Source: Verrucomicrobiota bacterium (GTDB lineage Bacteria > Verrucomicrobiota > Verrucomicrobiia > Opitutales > Opitutaceae). Taken from it: 64,000 bases of DNA. A program made the translations under genes and the position numbers. The notes under the pieces are model-generated. The model searched no databases and was not told the origin of the DNA. It worked only from the letters and a program-made list of their open reading frames with translations. Shown one piece after another: positions 52,524-61,375 of the stretch (position 1 is its first letter; each line of letters begins with the position of its first letter). Where the stretch lies: the NCBI GenBank assembly GCA_014584295.1, contig JACTNC010000058.1, positions 1 to 64,000 on the forward strand. The letters are read 5' to 3'.

Positions 52524-55500
52524 TCAAAACTCCAATGTATTGGTGACTGCCCAAGACGATCCTACCTTGATGCGGTAGGCCGCAGGCGTGCCGTCGGGCT
52601 GCGTGTTGATCGGGATCAGCTTGTTTTTGCCGAAGGCGTTGTCGACATTCAACTGAATGCGCCAGTTAAGGTTTCTTCCGACTTTCTTCCCGTAGCCAAC
52701 CCAGAGATTGACGTTAGTATCGCTCGGACCCCAATAGGGATGTTCGACATCAAAAGTCTCGGACTTGATTCCAGCGATGGTGGTATAGACCGATGGATAC
52801 CCAATAGCAATCTTGTCTTGCCACTGGTAGGAGCCTCCGACGTTGAAACCGTTGAGGCGGCCTTGTTTGAAACGATAGCTCGTAATGAGGTTGAATCGCC
52901 AGGGGCGAAGTTCAGCATTATTGGTGCCGTTAAGCAACTGGCTAAGAGACCAAGGATTCCAGACATACGAATCCCATTGATCCTTCCAAGTCGACTTGCT
53001 AGTACCAGAGGTGCGAAGCAACTGGCCGCCCGCGCTTGTAAAATATGCATTCTGGGCTTCCAGAAACGCCTTGGTACCTGCACCTCCGATGTTCGTCCTT
53101 ACGGCCTTCGTCTTGGCGGCATTGATGGTAATATCCCAATTATCCGTCGGCTTGATGTACAGTTCAAACTCATAGCCTTTCGATAGATTGTCACTGGTTG
53201 CGGTCATACCATCCGGGAGATAGCCACCAAGACCAGCCGTCCATGGTTCGTTATAATTGTTTTGCCAACGATAATCAGACATACCTGCATTACTGCCAAT
53301 TGGCATCTTCCAAGCTTCCCAGAATGCTGGATTGGTGATGAACGGCGAACTCAATGTCGCCTGCACCGCGGCCTTTTGATCGGCGATATCCTGTGCTGTC
53401 TGCGTGAATACACCATTCACATTGGTACCATAGTTGTAACTGGCTCCAGCATACAGTGGATTTCCGGAAAGGCCCGCCTCGAAGCGTTTCGCTGCGACCC
53501 ATGTACGGACTACAAGACTGCCCGCCAGCCAAGCATTTGCTACATCGTAGCTGGAGTTGCTGGATAGGGATTCAAACTTTGTAACCTTGAAAGACACGCG
53601 GCCATTCAGAGCGGAAAGCATGACGCCATAGTCCTTTGTTTCTCCCGACGGGGGAGCGAGCGGCACATTCATGATATCCACGCGGTTGGATGCAGGCACA
53701 AAGTTCTTTGATTTGTTCCCAAACACGCTCACATTAATCCCGGCAGGTAGGTACCGGCGGATAAACATGGGGGCATGAACTACCAAACTATAGCTCCGGG
53801 TTTGTCCAGTCACTGTATTAAATGGCTTTTCCGGGAGAACGAAGGTAGGATCCTGTTCGTTGACAGTGCCATAACTCGTAGTCGGCTGGGTCTTCGAGTA
53901 CGACTTGGATGTGTCCTTGCGCCAGCCAAAGATTGGTATTACATTGCCGCCAAACATGGAGCCTTGGTAAACGAGGATCTTCGAGTCCAAAGCGCTCAGA
54001 CGCTTGATGGAGCTAGTAATAAGAGAATCCCAGTCCGATTCAGAATATAGCGTATCGACAGGAAGATTGACCCAGCCAACGTAATTGGCAGGGTTTTCGG
54101 ATTCGGTTGAGTTGATTCGGCGGAACGGATCATACCAGACGGCAGCTGGGTTTACATAGCCTGTCGCAGATGGATTTGTGGGCGGCTTCCACCTGGAATT
54201 GAATACCCTAAGCGGCGCCGTTGAGGACGGGCGCTGGCTAACCGATATAGCATTGAGATTGGCGGCTTGCGGAGAGGAGGCATTCGCCAGGCTGGGTCCA
54301 ATATAGCTGACGGCTTGGAACCAGCGGTATGGATCTAATGCTGTGCCAATAAGTGCATCGGGATCCGCTGTGGCCCCAAGAGGGGAAAAGGCGGAACTCG
54401 CAGCACTCCGTGAATTGCTTTTGTAATCCGTTTCATTGTAAACCCCAGTCAGCGTATGGCTACCAATGAGTTTGGTGAGCCATGATTCCCTTAAAACGTC
54501 CGTAGCGCGGAATTCAGCGAACGCAGTCGCGCGCTTAGATTCACGTCGGCTGCCGGCATCTGAGGCGCCGTAGTAGGAGGCGGTGGTGATATAGGGACGG
54601 CCCACATTTGGATTGGGCGTGCCGTCACCCAAAACGGTGTTGATATCTACGGTGATGGCTCCATCAGTGCCGTTGTAAGGATTGTAGTTGTTCAGATAGT
54701 GGTTCTGCTTGTCGTATGCAAGTTCAACACCCAGCCGATTTCCAAAGTATGTCTGACTTAAGTGGAGATTGATCGCCTCGAAATCCTGTCTCGTCAGCGG
54801 TTCAGGGCCCGAAATACTCTTGTGATAGAAGTCAAAGATAGATGGATCGGTGAGGCTTGAATTCTTATACGCGCTGGCAAACGGCAATTTCGCAGCAGCC
54901 GCTGCCAGTTGCCGCTGCGTAATCACGAGCAGACCGTTCGTCGGCATTCCTTGGATGGACTTGTCGATTGTGCCATCCGGCGCCAAGCCATACTGTTGGC
55001 CAACGTAGAACATTCCTGGCGCCCGAAATGGGCCGCTTTGCGCGCTGGAATTGGGATCGGGAAAAATTGCGTAGCTTCCCTGATAGAGACCGGTCAGCCA
55101 TGGCTGATAATTGGGACTGGTAGACACCATTGATCCGGAGTTGGGCACGTCCGCAAAGTAGTAATTGGCGTAGTTGAAGTTGAAGGTCTTCTTGCCAAGA
55201 TCCGTAAACCACGGAGTTATCTTGTCCACTGGTGGCATTGTATATGGATTTCGGGCCTTGACCTTGCCGGATTCAAAACTGAGACGCACCGATGTCTTGA
55301 CCGAGTCGTTGTTGAGGAATTTGGGATCATAGCGCAACGCACCGTAAAGCCTCTTATCGTCAGAGAACGAAGGCTTCTGCTGAAAGTAGGTATAGTCCTT
55401 CAGCAAATCGACCCGCAGTGCCAACTCGTCCTTGAGCAGCGCTTGATTTGCATCCAAGGTAATTCGATAGCTCCCATGCTTGCCGAAGCGTCCCGTAAGC

Positions 55501-56132
55501 GAACCGCCGGACTTTCGGAGATCTGCCTGTTTGAGGCTGGCATTGATAAGCCCGGCAGGGCTGCCGAGGCCAAAAAGGATGGAATTTGCACCACGCTGGA
55601 TTTCGATGGTATCGACATTATACGCATCCCAAGGAATGTCGGAGGACTCGAACTCTCGTGTATTGTCTGCCGCCGTAAGCCCGCGGATTCTAGTGTTGAG
55701 ATCGGGACGTGCCAAAGTGCCCCACTCGTAGACTGTCTGACCTGCGCCATTGCCACCAAAGTTGCCATAGAGTCCTCCGACTTCTGTGCCAGTTGTCAGC
55801 GTCAGTAGACTTTGAGTATCCGTTGCGCCAGTATCCTTCAGAAACTGCGAAGTCACGATTTGCAGCGCGGAGCCGATGTCCTCGACCTTCGTTCGAATGC
55901 GCGTACCGGCCAAGGTCGTTTTTGCTTGATAACCCTCGTCAGCTTCACCTGACACACTGAAAGGGGAGAGGGTGATCACCTCTTCCGTCTCAGTGTCTCG
56001 AGGTTTATCACGATTCGGTTCGATCGGTGTGGGGGCCGACTGCGCTCCGAGCCGTGGAAACGCGGAGGCAAACACGATGATTGCACCAACAGCAAGTCGG
56101 CGCAAAGTTTTGGGATTCATTACTGCATTCAT
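52524..56132 (-). CDS. TonB-dependent outer-membrane receptor
   Basis: 1202 residues from the ATG at 56132; ATG at 56120 (MNPKTLRRLAV) is an alternative. A signal peptide (LRRLAVGAIIVFASAFPRLGAQ) is followed by an acidic linker with EEVITLSPFSVSGEADEGY, a typical opening of this receptor group in Opitutaceae. The plug domain has TRIRTKVEDIGSALQIVTSQFLKDTGA and IEIQRGANSILFGLGSPAGLIN. A long barrel ends with VGSSWAVTNTLEF (terminal Phe). It should import oligosaccharides or other large substrates using TonB energy. There is no SusD partner, as expected outside Bacteroidota. First gene of the leftward operon. Confidence 0.93.
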   Translation of the reverse strand: MNAVMNPKTLRRLAVGAIIVFASAFPRLGAQSAPTPIEPNRDKPRDTETEEVITLSPFSVSGEADEGYQAKTTLAGTRIRTKVEDIGSALQIVTSQFLKDTGATDTQSLLTLTTGTEVGGLYGNFGGNGAGQTVYEWGTLARPDLNTRIRGLTAADNTREFESSDIPWDAYNVDTIEIQRGANSILFGLGSPAGLINASLKQADLRKSGGSLTGRFGKHGSYRITLDANQALLKDELALRVDLLKDYTYFQQKPSFSDDKRLYGALRYDPKFLNNDSVKTSVRLSFESGKVKARNPYTMPPVDKITPWFTDLGKKTFNFNYANYYFADVPNSGSMVSTSPNYQPWLTGLYQGSYAIFPDPNSSAQSGPFRAPGMFYVGQQYGLAPDGTIDKSIQGMPTNGLLVITQRQLAAAAAKLPFASAYKNSSLTDPSIFDFYHKSISGPEPLTRQDFEAINLHLSQTYFGNRLGVELAYDKQNHYLNNYNPYNGTDGAITVDINTVLGDGTPNPNVGRPYITTASYYGASDAGSRRESKRATAFAEFRATDVLRESWLTKLIGSHTLTGVYNETDYKSNSRSAASSAFSPLGATADPDALIGTALDPYRWFQAVSYIGPSLANASSPQAANLNAISVSQRPSSTAPLRVFNSRWKPPTNPSATGYVNPAAVWYDPFRRINSTESENPANYVGWVNLPVDTLYSESDWDSLITSSIKRLSALDSKILVYQGSMFGGNVIPIFGWRKDTSKSYSKTQPTTSYGTVNEQDPTFVLPEKPFNTVTGQTRSYSLVVHAPMFIRRYLPAGINVSVFGNKSKNFVPASNRVDIMNVPLAPPSGETKDYGVMLSALNGRVSFKVTKFESLSSNSSYDVANAWLAGSLVVRTWVAAKRFEAGLSGNPLYAGASYNYGTNVNGVFTQTAQDIADQKAAVQATLSSPFITNPAFWEAWKMPIGSNAGMSDYRWQNNYNEPWTAGLGGYLPDGMTATSDNLSKGYEFELYIKPTDNWDITINAAKTKAVRTNIGGAGTKAFLEAQNAYFTSAGGQLLRTSGTSKSTWKDQWDSYVWNPWSLSQLLNGTNNAELRPWRFNLITSYRFKQGRLNGFNVGGSYQWQDKIAIGYPSVYTTIAGIKSETFDVEHPYWGPSDTNVNLWVGYGKKVGRNLNWRIQLNVDNAFGKNKLIPINTQPDGTPAAYRIKVGSSWAVTNTLEF

Positions 56133-56455
56133 TTGAGTTAGGGTAGTGATGTCTGAGATGCGCTTGATCCACTCTGGCGTGAATGCCAAAGCCGAGTTCT
56201 GGCTTCCAACACTTCGGGTGGAATACAGGTCTCGTGCATATGCAGGGGTGGGCAATTTACGATTGGGTTTAACTGTGGGGTGGAGCTGAAAACTGCCTCC
56301 ACCATCGCTATCGTGAGTAAGTATGCCAGCATCGTTGCACGTTGACTACGCCTGACGGCTCAATCGCTGCTACTTTTCGCTCAGCCAAAATAATGCGTTC
56401 ATCATGCGGGCGCATTGTCCCAAGAAAGGCTTTGAATCACGATTGCCTCGCGGGC
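56133..56455 (-). promoter_or_regulatory. Leader and promoter region of the TonB operon
   Basis: About 320 bp between the TonB receptor start and the end of the 3-hydroxybutyrate dehydrogenase gene. It holds regulon element copy 5 and a -10-like CATACT (56320-56325), which would give an untranslated leader of about 180 nt. No riboswitch class was recognised. Confidence 0.5.
56345..56364 (-). promoter_or_regulatory. Regulon element copy 5 (upstream of TonB operon)
   Basis: Minus strand ATTGAGCCGTCAGGCGTAGT. All invariant positions are kept. CATACT follows 18 bp after GTAGTC. Confidence 0.78.
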
Positions 56456-57238
56456 TCAGCGCGCTGTCCATCCGCCATCGATCGGGATCGCAGCACCGGT
56501 GATGGAACGTGCGGGTTCCCCACACAGAAAAACAACCAAAGCAGCCACATCGTCGATCTCAACAAACCGGCGGCTTGGCTGGGAAGCCAGGATCACGTCA
56601 CGAATTACCCGGTCGCGCGGCATGCAGTGCACTTTGGCCTGATTTTCGATCTGTGCCTCAACCAATGGCGTGAGCACATAGCCGGGGCACACCGCGTTAC
56701 AGGTGATGCAACTCTCGGCAACCTCCAGTGCAACGGATTTTGTAAGACCCACTTGACCGTGTTTGGCTGCCACATACGCGCTCTTGTATGGAGACGCAAC
56801 AAGACCGTGCGCGGAGGACACATTGACTATTCTCCCCCAGCCCCTGTGTTTCATCCCTGGCAGTGCAGCACGAATCGCTCGGAAACTTGCGTTGAGCACG
56901 ACATCTTGAATCGCAGTCCACCGCTCCTCGGGAAACTCTTCCACTGGAGAGACGAATTGGATGCCCGCGTTGTTGACCAGAATATCGACCGATCCCAATT
57001 TCCGTTCGGTGTCTGCAACCAATCGTTCCACCTCAACCGCTCGACTGATATCGGCATCATGCGTCGCAACAGCAACGCTGCATTCCGTCTCAATCGCGCG
57101 GGCATGAGCAGCAATCACGGCTGCATCACCTAGACCATGCAACATCACACCTGCACCCTGTCGCGCCAATGCCTTCGCGATGCCTAGCCCAATTCCGCTT
57201 GTCGAGCCCGTCACCAAAGCATTGCGGCCTTGCAGCAT
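56456..57238 (-). CDS. 3-hydroxybutyrate dehydrogenase (SDR family)
   Basis: 260 residues. SDR motifs: TGSTSGIGLGIA (coenzyme), NNAGIQ, catalytic Ser in VNVSSAHG and Y-x-x-x-K in SAYVAAKHG. The sequence FVSPVEEFPEERW and the ending AAIPIDGGWTAR are typical of D-3-hydroxybutyrate dehydrogenase. It converts 3-hydroxybutyrate to acetoacetate with NAD+. It is 8 bp after the CoA-transferase gene and forms a complete ketone-body route with it and the thiolase. Confidence 0.9.
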   Translation of the reverse strand: MLQGRNALVTGSTSGIGLGIAKALARQGAGVMLHGLGDAAVIAAHARAIETECSVAVATHDADISRAVEVERLVADTERKLGSVDILVNNAGIQFVSPVEEFPEERWTAIQDVVLNASFRAIRAALPGMKHRGWGRIVNVSSAHGLVASPYKSAYVAAKHGQVGLTKSVALEVAESCITCNAVCPGYVLTPLVEAQIENQAKVHCMPRDRVIRDVILASQPSRRFVEIDDVAALVVFLCGEPARSITGAAIPIDGGWTAR

Positions 57239-57246
57239 GGTATCGG

Positions 57247-58611
57247 CTACCTTTCGCTCAGGTTTGGGGCCAATTTGAACGACGCATCGGTCTTGGCACG
57301 TACCTCTTCCATCGCTACGCCTGGATGCAGTTCGATCAATACCAATCCATCGCCACGGCGTATTTCAAAAATACAAAGATCCGTGATGATAAGGTTGACG
57401 ACACCCAAGCCCGTGATTGGAAGCGTGCACTCTTTCACGATCTTTGACTTTCCATCCTTGGCACAGTGTTCCATCACAGCAACGACACGCTTTACACCTG
57501 CGACAAGATCCATGGCACCGCCCGGCCCCTTGACCATCTTTCCCGGCACCATCCAGTTTGCAATATCGCCATTCTCAGAAACCTCCAGCGCGCCTAAGAT
57601 CGAGAGATCGATGTGTCCTCCCCGGATCATGGCAAAGGAATCCGCACTTGAGAAGAAAGACGAGCCGGGAAGTGTTGTGATGGTTTGCTTGCCTGCGTTG
57701 ATCAAGTCAGCGTCAATTTTGTCCTCCAAAGGGAATGGGCCCACACCGAGCAATCCGTTCTCCGACTGGAGCGTAACATTAATTCCAGGCGGAATGTAAT
57801 TTGCCACCAACGTGGGGATGCCAATTCCCAGATTGACGTACGATCCATCGCGAAGCTCCAGTGCCGCACGCCGTGCCATCATCTCTCGCACGGCCGATTC
57901 CTTCCGTGATAAGGCTGCATCCTTCACGGTTCGAAACTCAATTCGCTTTTCGTAGGTTTCACCGCGAATGATCCGATCCACATAGATGCCCGGTAGGTGA
58001 ATCTCATCTGGTGAAAGGTTGCCCATTTCGACCAGCTCCTCGACTTCCGCTACACATACAGCCCCGCAAGTCGCGATCATGGGGTTGAAGTTCCGCGCCG
58101 TTTTTCGGAAGATTAGATTGCCCATTTTATCCCCTTTCCACGCCTTCACAAGCGACACATCGGCGCGGATGCCCTTCTCGAGAACATATTCACGTCCGTC
58201 GAATTCCTTGGTTTCCTTTCCCTCGGCGAGTCGTGTGCCAAAAGCGGTGCGCGTGTAAAAGCCCGGGATGCCTGCTCCCCCTGCACGCAGCCGCTCGGCA
58301 AGCGTCCCCTGTGGTACCAGTTCGAGGTCTAGCTCACCTGAGAGCACCTGTCGCTCAAACTCGCGATTTTCTCCAACGTATGAGGCGAGAACCTTTCGAA
58401 CCTGCCGACTTTGCAAGAGCAGTCCCATGCCGTAATCGTCAACTCCTGCATTGTTTCCAATAATGGTAAGACCTTTTGCTCCACTGTCACGCAATGCCTT
58501 GATCAGATTCTCTGGAATACCACAAAGGCCGAAGCCACCGGCAGCAATGGTCAAGCCATCTCGCAGCAGCCCATTCAGGGCCGCCGTAGCATTGGAAAAT
58601 ACTTTGTTCAT
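57247..58611 (-). CDS. 3-oxoacid CoA-transferase, A and B subunits fused
   Basis: 454 residues. The A part (about 1-230) starts NKVFSNATAALNGLLRDGLTIAAGGFGLCGIP and includes FYTRTAFGT. The B part (about 240-454) has VNLGIGIPTLVANY and the catalytic Glu284 in QSENGLLGVGP. Most bacteria encode the subunits separately (ScoA/ScoB); here they form one chain as in the mitochondrial enzyme. It activates acetoacetate with succinyl-CoA to acetoacetyl-CoA. Second gene of the operon, 34 bp after the thiolase gene. Confidence 0.93.
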   Translation of the reverse strand: MNKVFSNATAALNGLLRDGLTIAAGGFGLCGIPENLIKALRDSGAKGLTIIGNNAGVDDYGMGLLLQSRQVRKVLASYVGENREFERQVLSGELDLELVPQGTLAERLRAGGAGIPGFYTRTAFGTRLAEGKETKEFDGREYVLEKGIRADVSLVKAWKGDKMGNLIFRKTARNFNPMIATCGAVCVAEVEELVEMGNLSPDEIHLPGIYVDRIIRGETYEKRIEFRTVKDAALSRKESAVREMMARRAALELRDGSYVNLGIGIPTLVANYIPPGINVTLQSENGLLGVGPFPLEDKIDADLINAGKQTITTLPGSSFFSSADSFAMIRGGHIDLSILGALEVSENGDIANWMVPGKMVKGPGGAMDLVAGVKRVVAVMEHCAKDGKSKIVKECTLPITGLGVVNLIITDLCIFEIRRGDGLVLIELHPGVAMEEVRAKTDASFKLAPNLSER

Positions 58612-58645
58612 AAGGTCACTTTGCGGAATGGCGTATCCGGTATTT

Positions 58646-59824
58646 TCAAATCAATTCGATACATGCGGCGATGCCCTCGCCACCACCTATACATAGTGCG
58701 GCAACACCGCGTTTTAGGCCCCGTTCTCTTAGTGCGGAGATAAGCGTGACAACAATGCGGGCGCCAGAACACCCGAGGGGATGTCCTAGGGCAATGGCTC
58801 CGCCGCGTACGTTGACGCATTCATGGGAAACACCTAACTCTGACATATACGCGAGGGGTACCACGGCGAATGCTTCATTGATTTCCCAAAGGTCAACATC
58901 GGCAACAGACCAACCGGCATTCTTTAGCGCTTGCCTTGTTGCTTGGATCGGTGCGGTCGTGAACCAAATTGGGTCGTTCGCATGTGTGCCGAAGGAAACA
59001 ACCCTCGCAACCGGATCTAACCCATTTTCTCTAGCAGCTTCTTCCGTACCCAACAACAATGCAGCCGCACCGTCATTCAGGCTTGAGGCGTTGGCCGCCG
59101 TAATGGTGCCTCCTTCCTGAAACGAGGGACGAAGCGTGGGAATCTTGTCGTAATTTACCCTGCCCGGGCTCTCATCTAGCTCAATCCGTGTAAGACTCCC
59201 TCTTGCATTGATATTCTCAACAGGCGTAATTTCTTGAGCTAGCCGACCATCCGCTTGGGCCGCATTGGCTCGCTTAAAGCTCTCTACGGCGAAGGCATCC
59301 TGCTGCTCTCTTGAAAATCCAAATTTCAAGGCGCATTGCTCTGCACAACTCCCCATATGCCGATTGTTGTAGGGATCCCACAGGCCGTCCAACAAGACTG
59401 AATCCATGACTTGCTGGTGCCCCAGACGGTAACCCTCACGCGCTTTGGGCAGCAGGTAGGGGGCCTGAGACATATTTTCCATGCCCCCGACTACATGAAA
59501 CAATCCCATGTTTGACTGCAACGCATGGGAAGCCTGCATCAGCGCCTGTAATCCGGAACCGCATACTTTGTTTATCGTGACGGTCCGAACTGACTCTGGA
59601 AGTCCAGCCAAGATCGCAGCCTGCCGCGCAGGCGCTTGCCCCTGCCCAGCCTGAAGCACATTCCCCATCAGCACGTCCGTGATCCCGCCGGGCGGGAGTT
59701 GCACACTTGAAAGCAAGCCCTTGATAGCAATTGCCCCAAGTCGGACCGCCGATACAGACATGAGCGAGCCTTGAAATGCGCCTATCGGAGTTCGGGTCGA
59801 GGATAAGATGACGATGGAAGACAT
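58646..59824 (-). CDS. Acetyl-CoA acetyltransferase (thiolase)
   Basis: 392 residues. Nucleophile Cys88 in INKVCGSGLQALMQA, NEAFAVVPLA with the catalytic Asn, the His in GHPLGCSGAR (the Cys there is the second catalytic Cys). It splits acetoacetyl-CoA to two acetyl-CoA. First gene of the operon thiolase, CoA-transferase, hydroxybutyrate dehydrogenase. Regulon element copy 6 lies 56 bp upstream. Confidence 0.95.
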   Translation of the reverse strand: MSSIVILSSTRTPIGAFQGSLMSVSAVRLGAIAIKGLLSSVQLPPGGITDVLMGNVLQAGQGQAPARQAAILAGLPESVRTVTINKVCGSGLQALMQASHALQSNMGLFHVVGGMENMSQAPYLLPKAREGYRLGHQQVMDSVLLDGLWDPYNNRHMGSCAEQCALKFGFSREQQDAFAVESFKRANAAQADGRLAQEITPVENINARGSLTRIELDESPGRVNYDKIPTLRPSFQEGGTITAANASSLNDGAAALLLGTEEAARENGLDPVARVVSFGTHANDPIWFTTAPIQATRQALKNAGWSVADVDLWEINEAFAVVPLAYMSELGVSHECVNVRGGAIALGHPLGCSGARIVVTLISALRERGLKRGVAALCIGGGEGIAACIELI

Positions 59825-59879
59825 GGCAGGGTACCTAGAGGCATCACAATGAAATCATCTCATTCCCGGACCGTTCATT

Positions 59880-59899
59880 GCTACGCTTCAATGCTCAAA
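59880..59899 (-). promoter_or_regulatory. Regulon element copy 6 (upstream of thiolase operon)
   Basis: Minus strand TTTGAGCATTGAAGCGTAGC. All invariant positions are kept. The -10-like GATGAT (59854-59859) lies 19 bp after GTAGCA, giving a leader of about 23 nt. It sits in the divergent space shared with the AraC gene. Confidence 0.78.
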
Positions 59900-60026
59900 A
59901 GCTAGCACTGTTGACTCAACCGCCGAAATCCAGCATTTCCTGAACAATCACGCAAGTCTCAGCCTCAATCCATAACCTGAACTTGCCTATTGGAATTCGA
60001 GCGGTAACTGAACTCGAGATATTGTC

Positions 60027-60947
60027 ATGCCAACGCAACGGGAGGACATTCAATTTGCCGCAGGTAATACGCTGCGCCTTTTGCGCTGGAATCGCAGCGT
60101 CAACCGCGTCGAAATTGTCCATGGCTCGGGCCAAGTCACACCCCTGCACGGGCAGGGCGATCACTGGCATTACCATCGTGCCGCTGAACTCACGCTGGTC
60201 CAGCGTGGTGCAGGTACCCGCTTCGTAGCTGATCATATCGAACTATTCGACTCTGGCGATTTGGTACTCATCGGTGCCAACGTTCCCCACTATTGGCATC
60301 AACGGGGTGTTTCCGCAGGCCTGTCGATCCAATGGGATTTCCCGCTCGAGCATGGGATCTGGGGTTTTGGCGAGGCTGCTCCGCTACGCACACTCACTGA
60401 ATCAGCCCGCCGCGGTCTGCATATTCAGGGCAAGACCTCCGACGTTACCCGCCGTCGGATCGAAGAACTGCCCGGACTGAATGGCTTGGCCCGCCTTGCT
60501 CTATTCTTTCAGATCCTAGATGGCCTTGCAGAGGCCCCCCCACGAGATATCCGCCCGCTCTCCACACGCTCATTCTCACTCTCCGGCTCCGAAGAGCATC
60601 AAGAGGCGGTACGGCAAGCTGTAAGCTACATTCTCGCCCACTTTCGCGGTACAGTGAGCTTGGACGATCTCCTTCGGCTCACTAGCATGAGCCGTGCAAC
60701 TTTTTCTCGCCAATTTAAACACCACGCAGGAAAGTCCTTTTCCACCTTTCTCAATCAGGTTCGGTTGCAGGCTGTCTGCAGAGCTCTGCGTGATACCACC
60801 GAACTGGTTGGCAACATCGCTCTTGATAATGGTTTCAACCAGCTATCGTTTTTTAACCGGCTCTTTCGCCGAGAATTCGGAATGAGTCCGAGCGATTTTC
60901 GGAATCAGCAGCATTCCACCTTTTCAAAGGAATCGTCCGATCACTGA
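60027..60947 (+). CDS. AraC-family transcriptional regulator
   Basis: 306 residues. The N-terminal cupin sensor (about 35-110, GQGDHWHYHRAAELTLVQRG, DSGDLVLIGANVPHYWHQRG) would bind a small ligand such as a sugar. The C-terminal double helix-turn-helix is complete (VSLDDLLRLTSMSRATFSRQF...NIALDNGFNQLSFFNRLFRREFGMSPSDFR). It is divergent from the ketone-body operon, and one regulon element lies between them. It is the only dedicated regulator in region 3 and therefore the best candidate to bind that element; this is inference. Confidence 0.9.
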   Translation: MPTQREDIQFAAGNTLRLLRWNRSVNRVEIVHGSGQVTPLHGQGDHWHYHRAAELTLVQRGAGTRFVADHIELFDSGDLVLIGANVPHYWHQRGVSAGLSIQWDFPLEHGIWGFGEAAPLRTLTESARRGLHIQGKTSDVTRRRIEELPGLNGLARLALFFQILDGLAEAPPRDIRPLSTRSFSLSGSEEHQEAVRQAVSYILAHFRGTVSLDDLLRLTSMSRATFSRQFKHHAGKSFSTFLNQVRLQAVCRALRDTTELVGNIALDNGFNQLSFFNRLFRREFGMSPSDFRNQQHSTFSKESSDH

Positions 60948-61309
60948 ACCTTCACGCAAGAAAGTGTGTTGCTGAGCCGGACCTTTGACGGCAAGCGAAG
61001 TTTGCCGGATTCGAGAAGCTCAAATTGCTTTGGGCCAGAAACTTTTCCTGCTGATCTGATGCCGAAGCCCAGCCGGGCTCGCTTCGATCCAACGGCTTCG
61101 CCGCGAGCAGCGCTCGCGTATCGTCCCCGTTGGCGAAACGGTGTCAAAGAAAGTTTCAACGGTGGCATCCGTCATTGATCAACACGCAATTACTCTTTCC
61201 TAGGAAGAACCAACACCGGTCGCGATCCAGGTACCGGGCGCGGATCTCCCCAGCAGATCAAAGCGGAAGCCGCTCAATTTGTGCGTGGATTGAGACAACA
61301 ATGGCAATG
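60948..61309. other. Gap between AraC and xylose-isomerase-like genes
   Basis: About 360 bp without a gene I can support. A small hairpin CGCGAGC-AGC-GCTCGCG is at 61102-61118 without a T-run. A 75-residue minus-strand frame (60941-61168) with FELLESGKLRLPSKVRLSNTL may be a gene remnant but is not recognised. Confidence 0.45.
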
Positions 61310-61329
61310 ATTGAGTATTTAGGCGTAGC
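61310..61329 (+). promoter_or_regulatory. Regulon element copy 3 (upstream of xylose-isomerase-like gene)
   Basis: ATTGAGTATTTAGGCGTAGC, the closest copy to the consensus. TAGAAT (61350-61355) follows 19 bp after GTAGCG, so transcription would start about 14 bp before the ATG. Confidence 0.8.
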
Positions 61330-61375
61330 GAGTGTGCGGGACCAATCCATAGAATGATCCAATTTGATTCCCTCC

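Noticed and set aside
56342-57133. 263-residue plus-strand frame opposite the SDR gene
   Set aside because: Shadow of a well-supported dehydrogenase gene.
57300-57335. Further match to the GCGTAG part of the regulon element (minus strand)
   Set aside because: It lies inside the CoA-transferase coding region and lacks the GAG at the right spacing; a chance hit.
60361-60410. GAG and GCGTAG close together on the minus strand in the AraC gene
   Set aside because: Spacing is 3 instead of 7 bases and the site is inside coding sequence.
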